64,000 nt of DNA, taken from Eubacteriales bacterium. GTDB taxonomy: Bacteria; Bacillota; Clostridia; Lachnospirales; Lachnospiraceae. This document shows, one piece after another, positions 27,065-36,100 of the stretch. Location of the stretch: positions 97,103-161,102 of the forward strand of contig JAUNJF010000004.1 of assembly GCA_030533405.1 (NCBI GenBank). The letters are read 5' to 3'. A program made the translations under genes and the position numbers. Each line of letters opens with the position of its first letter. The stretch's first letter is position 1. The notes under the pieces are model-generated. The model was given only the letters and a program-made list of their open reading frames with translations, was not told the origin of the DNA and searched no databases.

Positions 27065-28021
27065 ATGAATTTACGAAGAGAAATCAGAAGGACAAAACGT
27101 AAACTTCGAAAATGGTGGAGAACAACACATCGTCGAAGAGAGATTACAATATATGCAAGATTTGTTTTGATTGTGACGGTGATTTGCATCATTGCGCCAC
27201 AATTTTTAAGTGGAAGCAAATTGAGAACCTGGATTGAGAAAGTGACGCACAAGGATTTAATTAACAAAGATATTCAATATAAAGTGGACGGAAACGATGA
27301 GGGAACTGTTGCGGCGGGAACTTTTTTGACACATTACAGAAAAATGAAATTTGGTGCAACAGACCCAGAAGATATTGATCCGAATGCACCGATGATTGCA
27401 TTTACATTTGATGATGGCCCGAATTCTGAATATACGCAAAGAATCTTAAATGTTTTGGCAGAGAATTATTCTCATGCTACTTTTTTTGTGGTTGGATATA
27501 ATATTGAGAAATATCCAGATATGATTAAGGCAATTTCGTTAGCAGGATGCGAGCTTGGTAATCACACCAATGATCACAAGAATTTGACGTTATTAGACAG
27601 TGATGAAGCTGAGAACCAGATTGGTAAGGTGAATCGAGCGGTAAAGAAATTGACAGGAAGCAAGACGACGATGATTCGTCCGCCAGAGGGGGCGTATAAT
27701 GAATCTGTACTTTCGTTACTTGAGGAACCTGTTGTGCTTTGGAATTTGGATACAGAGGATTGGAGTAGTCGTAATGCACAGGTAATTGCGCAGAGAATAT
27801 TGGATTCTGCACAAGATGGGGATATTGTGTTGATGCATGATATCTATGATTCTACTGCCGAAGCAGTAGAAATTGTAGTGCCAATGCTGAAGGAACGTGG
27901 ATTTCAGATTATGTCTGTTGGAGAAATGGCGAGATATAAGGGAAAAGAATTGGAACTTGGCAAAGCTTATGGTAAAATTGTTGTAGAAAAAGAAGAAAGC
28001 AATACGGAGGAAGAGGAATGA
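27065..28021 (+). CDS. Polysaccharide deacetylase, membrane-anchored (NodB/CE4)
   Basis: 318 residues. A very basic N-terminus (RREIRRTKRKLRKWW) is followed by one TM (about 33-52), which places the catalytic domain outside. NodB motifs: FTFDDGPN with catalytic and metal Asp, GNHTNDHKN with the two metal His, RPPEGAYN, DTEDW, and the LMHDIYD motif 5. It removes acetyl groups from peptidoglycan (GlcNAc or MurNAc) or another glycan. The start at 27065 is chosen because AGAGGATAGG precedes it and the earlier residues are atypical. Its stop overlaps the dut start by four bases. Confidence 0.88.
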   Translation: MNLRREIRRTKRKLRKWWRTTHRRREITIYARFVLIVTVICIIAPQFLSGSKLRTWIEKVTHKDLINKDIQYKVDGNDEGTVAAGTFLTHYRKMKFGATDPEDIDPNAPMIAFTFDDGPNSEYTQRILNVLAENYSHATFFVVGYNIEKYPDMIKAISLAGCELGNHTNDHKNLTLLDSDEAENQIGKVNRAVKKLTGSKTTMIRPPEGAYNESVLSLLEEPVVLWNLDTEDWSSRNAQVIAQRILDSAQDGDIVLMHDIYDSTAEAVEIVVPMLKERGFQIMSVGEMARYKGKELELGKAYGKIVVEKEESNTEEEE

Positions 28022-28464
28022 TTAACGCAAATGTACCAGTTAAGAAATTGAAGGAGAATGCAACGCTTCCTACTTATGGTTCCGCATATGCTGCAGGGGC
28101 AGATTTATATGCGTGTATCACAGAGAATGAGACGTTTGCACCAGGAGAGACAAAGTTGATTCCGACAGGACTTGCGATGGAGATTCCAGCAGGATATGCA
28201 GGTTTGATATATGCCAGAAGTGGTTTGGCATCCAAAAAGGGATTAGCACCAGCAAATAAGGTTGGTGTTGTTGATGCGGATTATCGTGGAGAGATTATGG
28301 TTGCACTTCATAATCATAGCGGAAAGGAAACTTCGATTGAACCGAATGAAAGAATTGCACAGCTTGTGATTACGCCATATTTAACAGCACATTTTGAAGA
28401 GACAGAAGTGTTGAGTGAAACGGTTCGTGGTGAAGGTGGATTTGGTTCGACAGGTAGCAAATAA
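28018..28464 (+). CDS. dut: dUTP diphosphatase (dUTPase)
   Basis: 148-residue trimeric dUTPase that hydrolyses dUTP to dUMP. Five family motifs are present: AGADLYA, ARSGLASKKGL, NKVGVVDADYRGE, ERIAQLVI, and the C-terminal RGEGGFGSTG that closes over the nucleotide. ATG overlaps the deacetylase stop (ATGA), so translation is coupled. Confidence 0.96.
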   Translation: MINANVPVKKLKENATLPTYGSAYAAGADLYACITENETFAPGETKLIPTGLAMEIPAGYAGLIYARSGLASKKGLAPANKVGVVDADYRGEIMVALHNHSGKETSIEPNERIAQLVITPYLTAHFEETEVLSETVRGEGGFGSTGSK

Positions 28465-28510
28465 AAAAAGAGTTGTTTTCGTCTGTATAGAGGAAAACAA
28501 CTCTTTTTTT
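28463..28510. terminator. Bidirectional terminator between dut and the nrd operon
   Basis: AAAAAAAGAGTTGTTTTC (28463-28480) pairs with GAAAACAACTCTTTTTTT (28493-28510). Poly-A and poly-T flanks serve the convergent transcripts of dut (+) and the CarD-like gene (-). Confidence 0.93.
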
Positions 28511-28536
28511 ATATGAAAGTGTTTTACTTTTTGTTT

Positions 28537-28821
28537 TCATTTAGTATTTGCAATGACATATTCTGCTTCTTGACGTAAGACAAGTTCTAATTCATCGCTG
28601 GCATTTGCCAGGCGTTCCTTTGCCTCGTCAAGCGAAATGAGTTCTCTAAGCTGCACCTGATGGTTTTCTACAGGAATGTAGGAAACCTTTGATTTGTCAT
28701 AAATAGAGCGTAAACCATAATAGGCAACCTGCTCGCCACCTTTTGTGGAGAGTTTAGGAAGCTCTGCAACCTGACATACGCCAAGGGTTTCGCTAAAAAT
28801 GATATCCTTTTTTTCAAACAT
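28537..28821 (-). CDS. Small CarD/TRCF-interaction-domain-like protein
   Basis: 94 residues. The N-terminal about 60 residues (FEKKDIIFSETLGVCQVAEL, then EQVAYYGLRSIYDKSKVSYI) follow the pattern of the CarD_CdnL_TRCF RNA-polymerase-interacting domain, with a short helical tail (SLDEAKERLANASDELELVL). No DNA-binding motif is evident and it is shorter than CarD/CdnL (about 160 residues). The start at 28821 is chosen from the domain start. It is the last gene of the nrdD-nrdG transcript, 14 bp after nrdG. A transcription role is inferred from the domain only. Confidence 0.7.
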   Translation of the reverse strand: MFEKKDIIFSETLGVCQVAELPKLSTKGGEQVAYYGLRSIYDKSKVSYIPVENHQVQLRELISLDEAKERLANASDELELVLRQEAEYVIANTK

Positions 28822-28835
28822 ATTAAACTCTCTTT

Positions 28836-29378
28836 CTAATAAATGGAAAACTCTTTTGTATCGTCCCAAAGAATGACTTTGTTCTGCTCAAGAGATTCTG
28901 GAATACGTATAATTCTTTGATTCGAAGAACCTCGAAAACGTAGCGAGATATCTTTTTTCTCTAATTCAAATCTGCCATCTACCAAAACGTCGATACAAGA
29001 TAACATTTCGTATGTTTCTTGCCATTTCTTTGCCATATCTTCCAAAATATTCTTTTCAAAGTCATATCCAGTATAGACCCAGATATCTTTTTGTGGAAAT
29101 GTTTGTTTGATTTCCTTTAACAGTGGAAGAACACCTTGCTGATTCTTATATTCAAATGGTTCGCCACCAAGAAGTGAAAAACCGCGAATAAAAGATGGCT
29201 GTAGGGCTTCCAAAATCTCATTGATTACATCGCTGTCAAATGGTTTTCCGTAACTAAAATCCCAAGTTTCTTCGTTAAAACATCCTGGACAATGGTGTGT
29301 ACAGCCGCTGACAAAAAGGCTCACGCGAACGCCAGGTCCGTTTGCTACATCGTGTTTTTTAATTGCTGCGTAATTCAT
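28836..29378 (-). CDS. nrdG: Anaerobic ribonucleotide reductase activating protein
   Basis: 180-residue radical SAM activase that generates the glycyl radical on NrdD. The 4Fe-4S ligands are Cys26, Cys30 and Cys33 in GCTHHCPGC; GGEPFEY is the SAM-contacting GGE motif; DVLVDGRFE is a family signature. It lies 14 bp after nrdD and is co-transcribed. The gene implies strictly anaerobic dNTP synthesis. Confidence 0.96.
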   Translation of the reverse strand: MNYAAIKKHDVANGPGVRVSLFVSGCTHHCPGCFNEETWDFSYGKPFDSDVINEILEALQPSFIRGFSLLGGEPFEYKNQQGVLPLLKEIKQTFPQKDIWVYTGYDFEKNILEDMAKKWQETYEMLSCIDVLVDGRFELEKKDISLRFRGSSNQRIIRIPESLEQNKVILWDDTKEFSIY

Positions 29379-29392
29379 AGAACATCACCTCA

Positions 29393-31519
29393 TTACAGAT
29401 GTAAAACTCTGGCTTTGATTTCTTTGGTTTTACCAACATTCCAGAAGTTCTCACCTAAGTAACCACAAGTTCTTCTTGTAACATTCATTTTTGCGTGATC
29501 TTTATTGCCGCACTGTGGGCATTCCCATTCATTATCTTCATTGATGATGATTTCACCATCATATTCACATACGTGACAATAGTCAGATTTGGTATTAAAT
29601 TCTGCATACTGAATATTGTCGTAAATGAAGCGAACTACTTCAGCTAATGCATCTAAGTTGTTACGCATATTTGGAATCTCTACATAAGAGATTGCACCAC
29701 CAGAAGAAATCTTCTGGAACTGACTCTCAAAACGGAATTTGCTAAATGCATCAATGGTCTCACGTACATCTACATGATAAGAGTTGGTATAATAGCCCTT
29801 GTCAGTGATATCAGGAATGCTTCCGAAACGTTCTAAGTCGATGCGCGCAAAACGATAGCAAAGAGACTCTGCTGGACTTCCGTATAATCCAAATCCAATA
29901 CCAGTTTCTGCTTTCCATTTATCAGTTGCTGCACGAAGTCTGTTCATGACGCGAAGTGCAAAATCCTGTCCGTTGCTATCTGTATGACTACAGCCTTTCA
30001 TTAACTTGGTTACTTCGTAAAGTCCAATATAACCAAGAGAAATGGTTGAATATCCATCTAATAATAATTTATCGATTGGCTCGCCCTTTGGAAGACGGGC
30101 AATTGCACCATATTGCCAGTGTACAGGGCTAACATCTGAAGTAACGCCCATTAAAGAGTTATGACGGCACATCAATGCTTCATAACAAAGATTTAAACGT
30201 TCTTCTAATAATTCCCAGAAGACTTCCTCGTCTCCTTTTGCTAAAATACCAATCTGTGGAAGGTTCAGGCTGACAACACCCTGATTAAAACGACCTTCAA
30301 ATTTGTAGTTGCCATCAGCATCTTTCCATGGTGTGAGGAAGGAGCGGCATCCCATACAAGAGAAGACGTTGCCTTCGTAGTTTTCACGCATTTTCTTTGC
30401 TGAAATATAATCTGGATACAAACGCTTTGCAGAACATTTTACTGCAAGCTCTGTAATATAATCGTATTCGCCGCCCTTTAAGCAGTTATGTTCATCTAAT
30501 ACATAGATTAACTTAGGGAAGGCAGGTGTGATATAAACACCCTTCTCGTTCTTGATGCCTTCTAAACGCTGACGAAGAATTTCTTCAACAATCATGGCAT
30601 TTTCTTTTAAATATTCATCATTTTTATCTAAGTTCAAAAACAATGTGACAAATGGTGACTGGCCGTTAGTAGTCATCAATGTATTAATCTGATATTGAAT
30701 CGTCTGCACACCGGAACGAAGCTCATCCTGAAGACGTTCTGATACCATTTTCTCAATGACATCTTCTGGAACAGTAGAACCAAATTGTGCTGTAAATTTG
30801 GTTTTGAACTTATGGTAAGACTTGCGTAAATATTTGCCGAGATGACGAACATCTACAGACTGTCCACCGTATTGGCTACTTGCCACTGCCGCAATAACCT
30901 GTGTCATAACTGTGCAGGCAACTTGAAAGCTCTTAGGGCTTTCGATTAATTTGCCGTTCATAACTGTACCGTTATCTAACATATCTCCAATGTTGATGAG
31001 ACAGCAGTTAAATATTGGCTGTAAGAAATAATCTGCATCATGAAAATGAAGGATACCTTCCTCATGTGCTTTTGAAATCTTTTCAGGAAGAAGAACACGT
31101 TTGGTTAAGTCCTTTGAAACCTCACCGGCAATCAAATCACGCTGTGTAGAGGCAACCGTAGCATTCTTGTTGGAATTCTCTTCCATAACATCTTTATTCC
31201 GATTCTGAATCAAGCTGAGAATAGAGTCGTCTGTTGTATTGGCTTTACGAACAAGTTCTCTGGAATAACGGTAAATAATGTATGTTTTAGCTAATACAAA
31301 TTTCTTCTCATCCATGAGACGCTGTTCGATAATATCCTGAATGTCTTCTACTAACATTCTGGAACGATTCTTTGATTCAATGCAGGAAATAATATATTCA
31401 ATGGTTTCGTCTGTTACTTTTTCTCCTGGTTCTACTTCTGCATTGGCTTTTTGTATGGCACGTTTAATCTTATTGCGGTCATAGGAAACCGTCGTGCCGT
31501 CTCGCTTGATTACTTTCAT
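29393..31519 (-). CDS. nrdD: Anaerobic (class III) ribonucleoside-triphosphate reductase
   Basis: 708 residues. The N-terminal ATP-cone (KVIKRDGTTVSYDRNKIKRA) provides allosteric control, followed by the ten-stranded barrel with FSCMGCRSFLTPW (active-site Cys). The C-terminus has two Cys pairs (CHVC and CPQC) for zinc and the glycyl-radical loop RTCGYLG, radical Gly about residue 686. It reduces NTPs with formate or another reductant. The start at 31519 follows GGGAGAAG on the minus strand, six residues after the start of the open frame. The upstream region has a strong promoter overlapped by candidate NrdR sites. Confidence 0.96.
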   Translation of the reverse strand: MKVIKRDGTTVSYDRNKIKRAIQKANAEVEPGEKVTDETIEYIISCIESKNRSRMLVEDIQDIIEQRLMDEKKFVLAKTYIIYRYSRELVRKANTTDDSILSLIQNRNKDVMEENSNKNATVASTQRDLIAGEVSKDLTKRVLLPEKISKAHEEGILHFHDADYFLQPIFNCCLINIGDMLDNGTVMNGKLIESPKSFQVACTVMTQVIAAVASSQYGGQSVDVRHLGKYLRKSYHKFKTKFTAQFGSTVPEDVIEKMVSERLQDELRSGVQTIQYQINTLMTTNGQSPFVTLFLNLDKNDEYLKENAMIVEEILRQRLEGIKNEKGVYITPAFPKLIYVLDEHNCLKGGEYDYITELAVKCSAKRLYPDYISAKKMRENYEGNVFSCMGCRSFLTPWKDADGNYKFEGRFNQGVVSLNLPQIGILAKGDEEVFWELLEERLNLCYEALMCRHNSLMGVTSDVSPVHWQYGAIARLPKGEPIDKLLLDGYSTISLGYIGLYEVTKLMKGCSHTDSNGQDFALRVMNRLRAATDKWKAETGIGFGLYGSPAESLCYRFARIDLERFGSIPDITDKGYYTNSYHVDVRETIDAFSKFRFESQFQKISSGGAISYVEIPNMRNNLDALAEVVRFIYDNIQYAEFNTKSDYCHVCEYDGEIIINEDNEWECPQCGNKDHAKMNVTRRTCGYLGENFWNVGKTKEIKARVLHL

Positions 31520-31633
31520 CGATCTTCTCCCTCTCATCTAAATTACCTAAAATAATAGAAATTACAATGTATCATAAACAATATAATATGTACTCTATTG
31601 ATTGCATGGCATAATTTGCCTAAAGCAAAATCC

Positions 31634-31662
31634 ATTATAGCACTCTATATAGGCAATGTAAA
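31634..31662 (-). promoter_or_regulatory. Promoter of nrdD-nrdG
   Basis: On the minus strand TTTACA (31657-31662), a 17-base spacer, and TATAAT (31634-31639) preceded by TGC, an extended -10. It lies about 115 bases upstream of the nrdD start. Confidence 0.7.
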
Positions 31663-31685
31663 TGGGAAAACACACAATATAGTGT
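31640..31685. promoter_or_regulatory. Candidate tandem NrdR boxes
   Basis: Two 16-bp sites resemble the NrdR consensus acaCwAtATaTwGTgt: ACACACAATATAGTGT at 31670-31685 (14 of 16 by eye) and a weaker GCACTCTATATAGGCA at 31640-31655. Their starts are 30 bp apart, about three helical turns, as usual for NrdR pairs. The weaker one fills the spacer between -35 and -10 of the nrdD promoter, consistent with repression. The remainder of the 349-bp gap 31520-31868 is AT-rich, with a hairpin CCCCTAAATATAGGGG near 31714. Confidence 0.55.
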
Positions 31686-31868
31686 ATTATTTTTTGCAAT
31701 ATACCACAAAGCCCCTAAATATAGGGGTTTGAAGAAAATGGAATTTGAGAGGGAAAAACATGACGATTTTGTGAACTTGAAAAAATTACTTTATTTTTAA
31801 ATGGGTTTATGATATAAATTATGTTATGTGTCGTGAGACAGAATATATAAATAGAAGGGAAAAGAAAC

Positions 31869-32951
31869 ATGAAGAAACAAAGATTAGGTGCTATTATTTT
31901 AACAGGTGCGCTTATGTTAGGGCTTACGAGTTGTGGTACAGCAAGTACTACAAGTGCTTATAAGAAGTATGTAACATTAGGAGATTATAAGAAGATTGAG
32001 TATACAAAGACGGTACAGGAAGTAACAGATGCAGATGTTCAGTCTCAGGTAGATTCCTTTGTAAGAGGATTGGCAGAGAAGACAGAAATCACAGATCGTG
32101 CAGTACAGGATGGTGATATTGTTAACATCGATTATGTAGGAACTAAAGATGGTGTTGCATTTGATGGTGGTACAGCAAAGGGATTTGATTTGACAATTGG
32201 TTCACACATGTTCATCGATGGTTTTGAGGAAGGATTGATTGGACATAATATCGGCGAGGAAGTTTCACTTGATTTGAAATTCCCAGAGGAATATAAGAGT
32301 GAAGAGCTTGCGGGAGCAGCTGTTAATTTTGCAGTTACAATCAATAGTATTTCAGAAAGTAAAGAACCAGAGTTGACAGACGACTTGGTAAAAGATAATA
32401 CAGATTATAGTACAATTGCAGATTATAAGCAGTCAATTAAAGATAAACTTATAGAGCAGAACGAAGAAAATGCTGAAACAGGTGCAGACGCAGACATTTT
32501 CAGCCAGGTTCTTGCTAATGCAACAATCAGTGGATATGATGAGGAAGAAGTTAAGAAACTTGTAGATGATAAGTTTGAGGAGTTCAAGGGTTATACACAG
32601 CAGTATCAGTGCACATATGAAGAATTGTTGGAAGCTTTCGGATTCAAGTCAGAGGATGAGTTGATGGAAGGTATCACAGAGTATGTAAAGAAATACCTTG
32701 ACGAGAAGATGGTTGTTTACTGTATCGCTGATGCAGAGGGTATCAAGGTGACAAGCGAAGATATCAAGGCTGCAGCACAGGCTGACGCCGATCTTTACGG
32801 CGCAAAGATGGAAGAAGTACTTAAGTTCAACGGTGAAGATTACTATGAGTTTAAGTTATTATCTGATCAGGTTAAGGCTTTACTTAGAGAGAATGCTGTA
32901 TTAGTAGATAGTACAGAGGAGAAGGCAGAGACAACAGAAGCTGCTGAATAA
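31869..32951 (+). CDS. Trigger-factor-like lipoprotein, FKBP-type peptidyl-prolyl isomerase
   Basis: 360 residues. The signal peptide ends in the lipobox GLTSCG (Cys22), so it is a membrane-anchored extracytoplasmic protein. A trigger-factor-type FKBP domain follows (DGDIVNIDYVGTKDGVAFDGG; GSHMFIDGFEEGLIG; VTINSISE), then an acidic helical trigger-factor C-terminal-like domain. The ribosome-binding N-terminal domain of trigger factor is absent. It probably helps fold or hold exported proteins. Followed by a terminator and then by the promoter of the giant pilin gene, so it is a neighbour but not part of that operon. Confidence 0.88.
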   Translation: MKKQRLGAIILTGALMLGLTSCGTASTTSAYKKYVTLGDYKKIEYTKTVQEVTDADVQSQVDSFVRGLAEKTEITDRAVQDGDIVNIDYVGTKDGVAFDGGTAKGFDLTIGSHMFIDGFEEGLIGHNIGEEVSLDLKFPEEYKSEELAGAAVNFAVTINSISESKEPELTDDLVKDNTDYSTIADYKQSIKDKLIEQNEENAETGADADIFSQVLANATISGYDEEEVKKLVDDKFEEFKGYTQQYQCTYEELLEAFGFKSEDELMEGITEYVKKYLDEKMVVYCIADAEGIKVTSEDIKAAAQADADLYGAKMEEVLKFNGEDYYEFKLLSDQVKALLRENAVLVDSTEEKAETTEAAE

Positions 32952-32969
32952 TATATAGATGAGAGTCTA

Positions 32970-33006
32970 TCCCCTAAAGGCGAGATGCTTTTAGGGGATT
33001 TTTTTT
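32970..33006 (+). terminator. Intrinsic terminator
   Basis: ATCCCCTAAA (32970-32979) pairs with TTTAGGGGAT (32991-33000), followed by T6-G-T7. Confidence 0.93.
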
Positions 33007-33065
33007 GTTTTTTTGTGGAAATCTATAAATAATAGGTAGAAATTTGTCGATATATAGGAATATAG

Positions 33066-33094
33066 TTGACCTGAAAATCAAGAAAGAATATAAT
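33066..33094 (+). promoter_or_regulatory. Strong promoter of the pilus operon
   Basis: TTGACC (33066-33071), a 17-base spacer, and TATAAT (33089-33094), 45 bases before the giant pilin start. This is one of the two best sigma-A matches in the window. Confidence 0.8.
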
Positions 33095-33138
33095 TATAAT
33101 GAACTAGGAAAACATGGATGGAGTCCGAGGTGATATAG

Positions 33139-36100
33139 ATGAAATCAGTGGGAGAAATGATTTGTTTGCTTGGGAAAAGTTCTTACAAAAGAGCAAGAAA
33201 TCACAAAGGTTTTACATTGATTGAGATGGTCGTTGTTATGGCCATTTTAAGCATTTTATTAGGGTTGTCTGTAGTAGGAATGTTAGGCTGGCAGGATTGG
33301 GCAGATTTTAACCGACAAAATGAGTACGCACAGACGCTTTTTTTGGCTGCGCAAAGTCAGCTTGCTGAATATAGTGAGAGTGGACAGTTGGGCCAGTTGG
33401 AACAGATGATGAAGGATGAGCATGAGGATTATTCGAATGTCATTGATCCAACAACATTGCGTACAGAAAATGGATTATATGAATTGGATAAGGTGTGGTA
33501 TCAAAGCGGTGGTGACAGTGCATATCAGACCTCTATTTGTAGCGTTTCCGCGCAAGCAGGGGATTACAGCAAGTATATGCAGGGTCAAAAGACGGCTAGT
33601 GATACTGCGCCTATTTTATTCCAAATTGTATCAGCTTATGTATATGATACCAGTGTTTTAGATGCTGCGATTTGTTTGGAATTTACACCATCAGAAGGAC
33701 AGGTGTTTGCAGTTTGTTTTAGTGATAAAAATAGTTCTCTTGTATATCGCGCACCAGAAAAGGAAGGTGAGGTTGATATCACAGATCGAAGCGAGAATGT
33801 CCGTTATGATAACAAATGGGGATATTATGGTGTAGATACATTGACTGTTTCAAAGGGTGGAGAGAAGAAACAGCCAAAGCTTGTTGCCGTGCATTTAAAT
33901 GATGAGGATACGCTTAATTTGTCATTTAGAGTAACAGAGGTAGATCACGCAGAACGCGAGCTGAAGTATAACATTGTTGTGACAGATTATTACAAGGATT
34001 GGGCACAGGATGATAGTCCAGAGAAAAATGAGAAAATTCTGTCATTTAATTTAGACGGAAAATACTTGCATAATTATGAACACAGAAGCATGATTTCCTG
34101 TCCTGTGATTCGATATACTTATTCTGAAACAGGCGAGGAACAGAAAGAGGAATTAGGAAATTATGATATTTTAGCATGGATGGATGAAGATAATACGATT
34201 CGTATTGTTTTAGATGCGGCAGATATTCAGGCATCAAGCTATCTTTACAAAAAGTCATTATTAGGTGGTGTGACGAAACCTGCAAATAATGGAACGAAAA
34301 TTTCTGATATGGCATTCACCAAGACACTTAGTTTTCACAGATTTGGTGTTGATGCAGAGGAGATTTCCTGTGCAGTTCAGGCATTTGGAGACGACTATCG
34401 TTCTTCTATGGTAAAGGAATCTAATCAGGAACATGTTTATTTTGCAGAGCAGGCAACGAAAAAAGAAATTACATCAGATGGAACAAACCTGTTCAAGATG
34501 CAATATGCATTAAAAAATGCAAGACATTTGTACAATGTCAGATATATTGAGGATATTGAGAAGGATGTACAGTATACCTATGGTAAGACAGCATTATTAG
34601 CAGGAAAGACGGATATTCAAAATACATTTTCTATCAAGGAAGATATCGATTGGGGAACCTTTGTAGAGAACGGCAATTTGTATTTTACTAAGGTGACACC
34701 AAATTTAGATGAAGAAAATAGTGTTATTATGGGTGCGTTAAAACGACCAACTATAGTGCAAATAGAAAATGGTCTTCCTGGAACAAATGGAGCGGAAGAT
34801 GAGGACCCAGACATGGGTAATCAGTCACAGAAGTATGCAAGATATGCAACAAAGGCAGATTTCCCATCTATTCGTCAGCTTCGCTATACGGATGAGATGG
34901 AAGCGAAGCAGTTGCTAGGTGAGGATAAGACGATTTCAAATATTTCTATTTCTTTAGATACCAATAACGATTGTCTTGTTTATCAGACAGCAATAGATGA
35001 AATGAATGCAAAGGATGAGGCGAACCGGCAAAAGGTTGAAAAACCGGTTGGTCTGTTTGTGATGAATTTAGGTAAGATTGAGTCGTTGCGTTTGGACAAG
35101 GTTACTGTAGAAGGTCAGAGTAAGGTTGGTGCTTTTTGTGGTACGAATGTTGGAACCTTGACAAAATTGGAAACATGGAACACCAATCGTGAGAGTGTGA
35201 TTACAGGTGAAAGTCATGTCGGAGGTATTTTGGGATATCAGGCAGGCGTATTGGATGATAGTAAGATTACAGCAGATACAGATCTTTCTGTCGAATTAAA
35301 GGAATTAAAGAATCACGCAAAAGTTCAGGGAACCTGGTATGTTGGTGGTATTTTAGGAAAAATTACGATTCCAGAGGAAAAGAATAATATTAAAATGTCA
35401 GTGCTGATTGAGGAATGTGATAACTATGGTGCGCTAGAACCAGTGAATAGCGTTTCTAGAGAGGGCGATATCGAACATAAAGAACTTGAACCAAGATATA
35501 TTGGTGGTATTGTTGGATTATCAGAGAATTTACAGCAGAAGAAGCAATATGTTCCGATTGAAAATGCTACGTCCAAGTTAATTATTCAGGAATGTAACAG
35601 TTCGCCATCTTATGCTACAGAAGATGTACAAGACATTTTGAAACATGATGCTGCAGCAAAAGAGAAACTCCAGAAGTATTTAAATGGTGTTTATGTTGGA
35701 GGTATTGTTGGTTTTAACTGTTATGGAGAAATCGTAGAATGTAGCACTAAGCCAGAACAGGGAAAAGTGGGTTATGTATTTGGTAATCAATATGTTGGAG
35801 GTGTTGTTGGTTTTAATCAGGGACCAGCACTTGGTGTTGAGAGTGGCATTCTTCGAAAACAGGGTGAAAATGATGCAACCGTTGTAGGTAATCAGTATGT
35901 CGGTGGTATTGTTGGTTGTAGCTCAGATGTAAATAAGAAGCAGTTGCTACAGGTAGATGCTGCATTGAAGGCAAAATATGCAAAGAATGAATCGTTAAAG
36001 GAGAGTGAATGGACACAGGTAATTGGACCAGTGATAGAGCCAGAAAAAGAACGTAACATGCATGTTGTAGTGAAAAACTGGGTTAACAAAGGTGTTGTAT

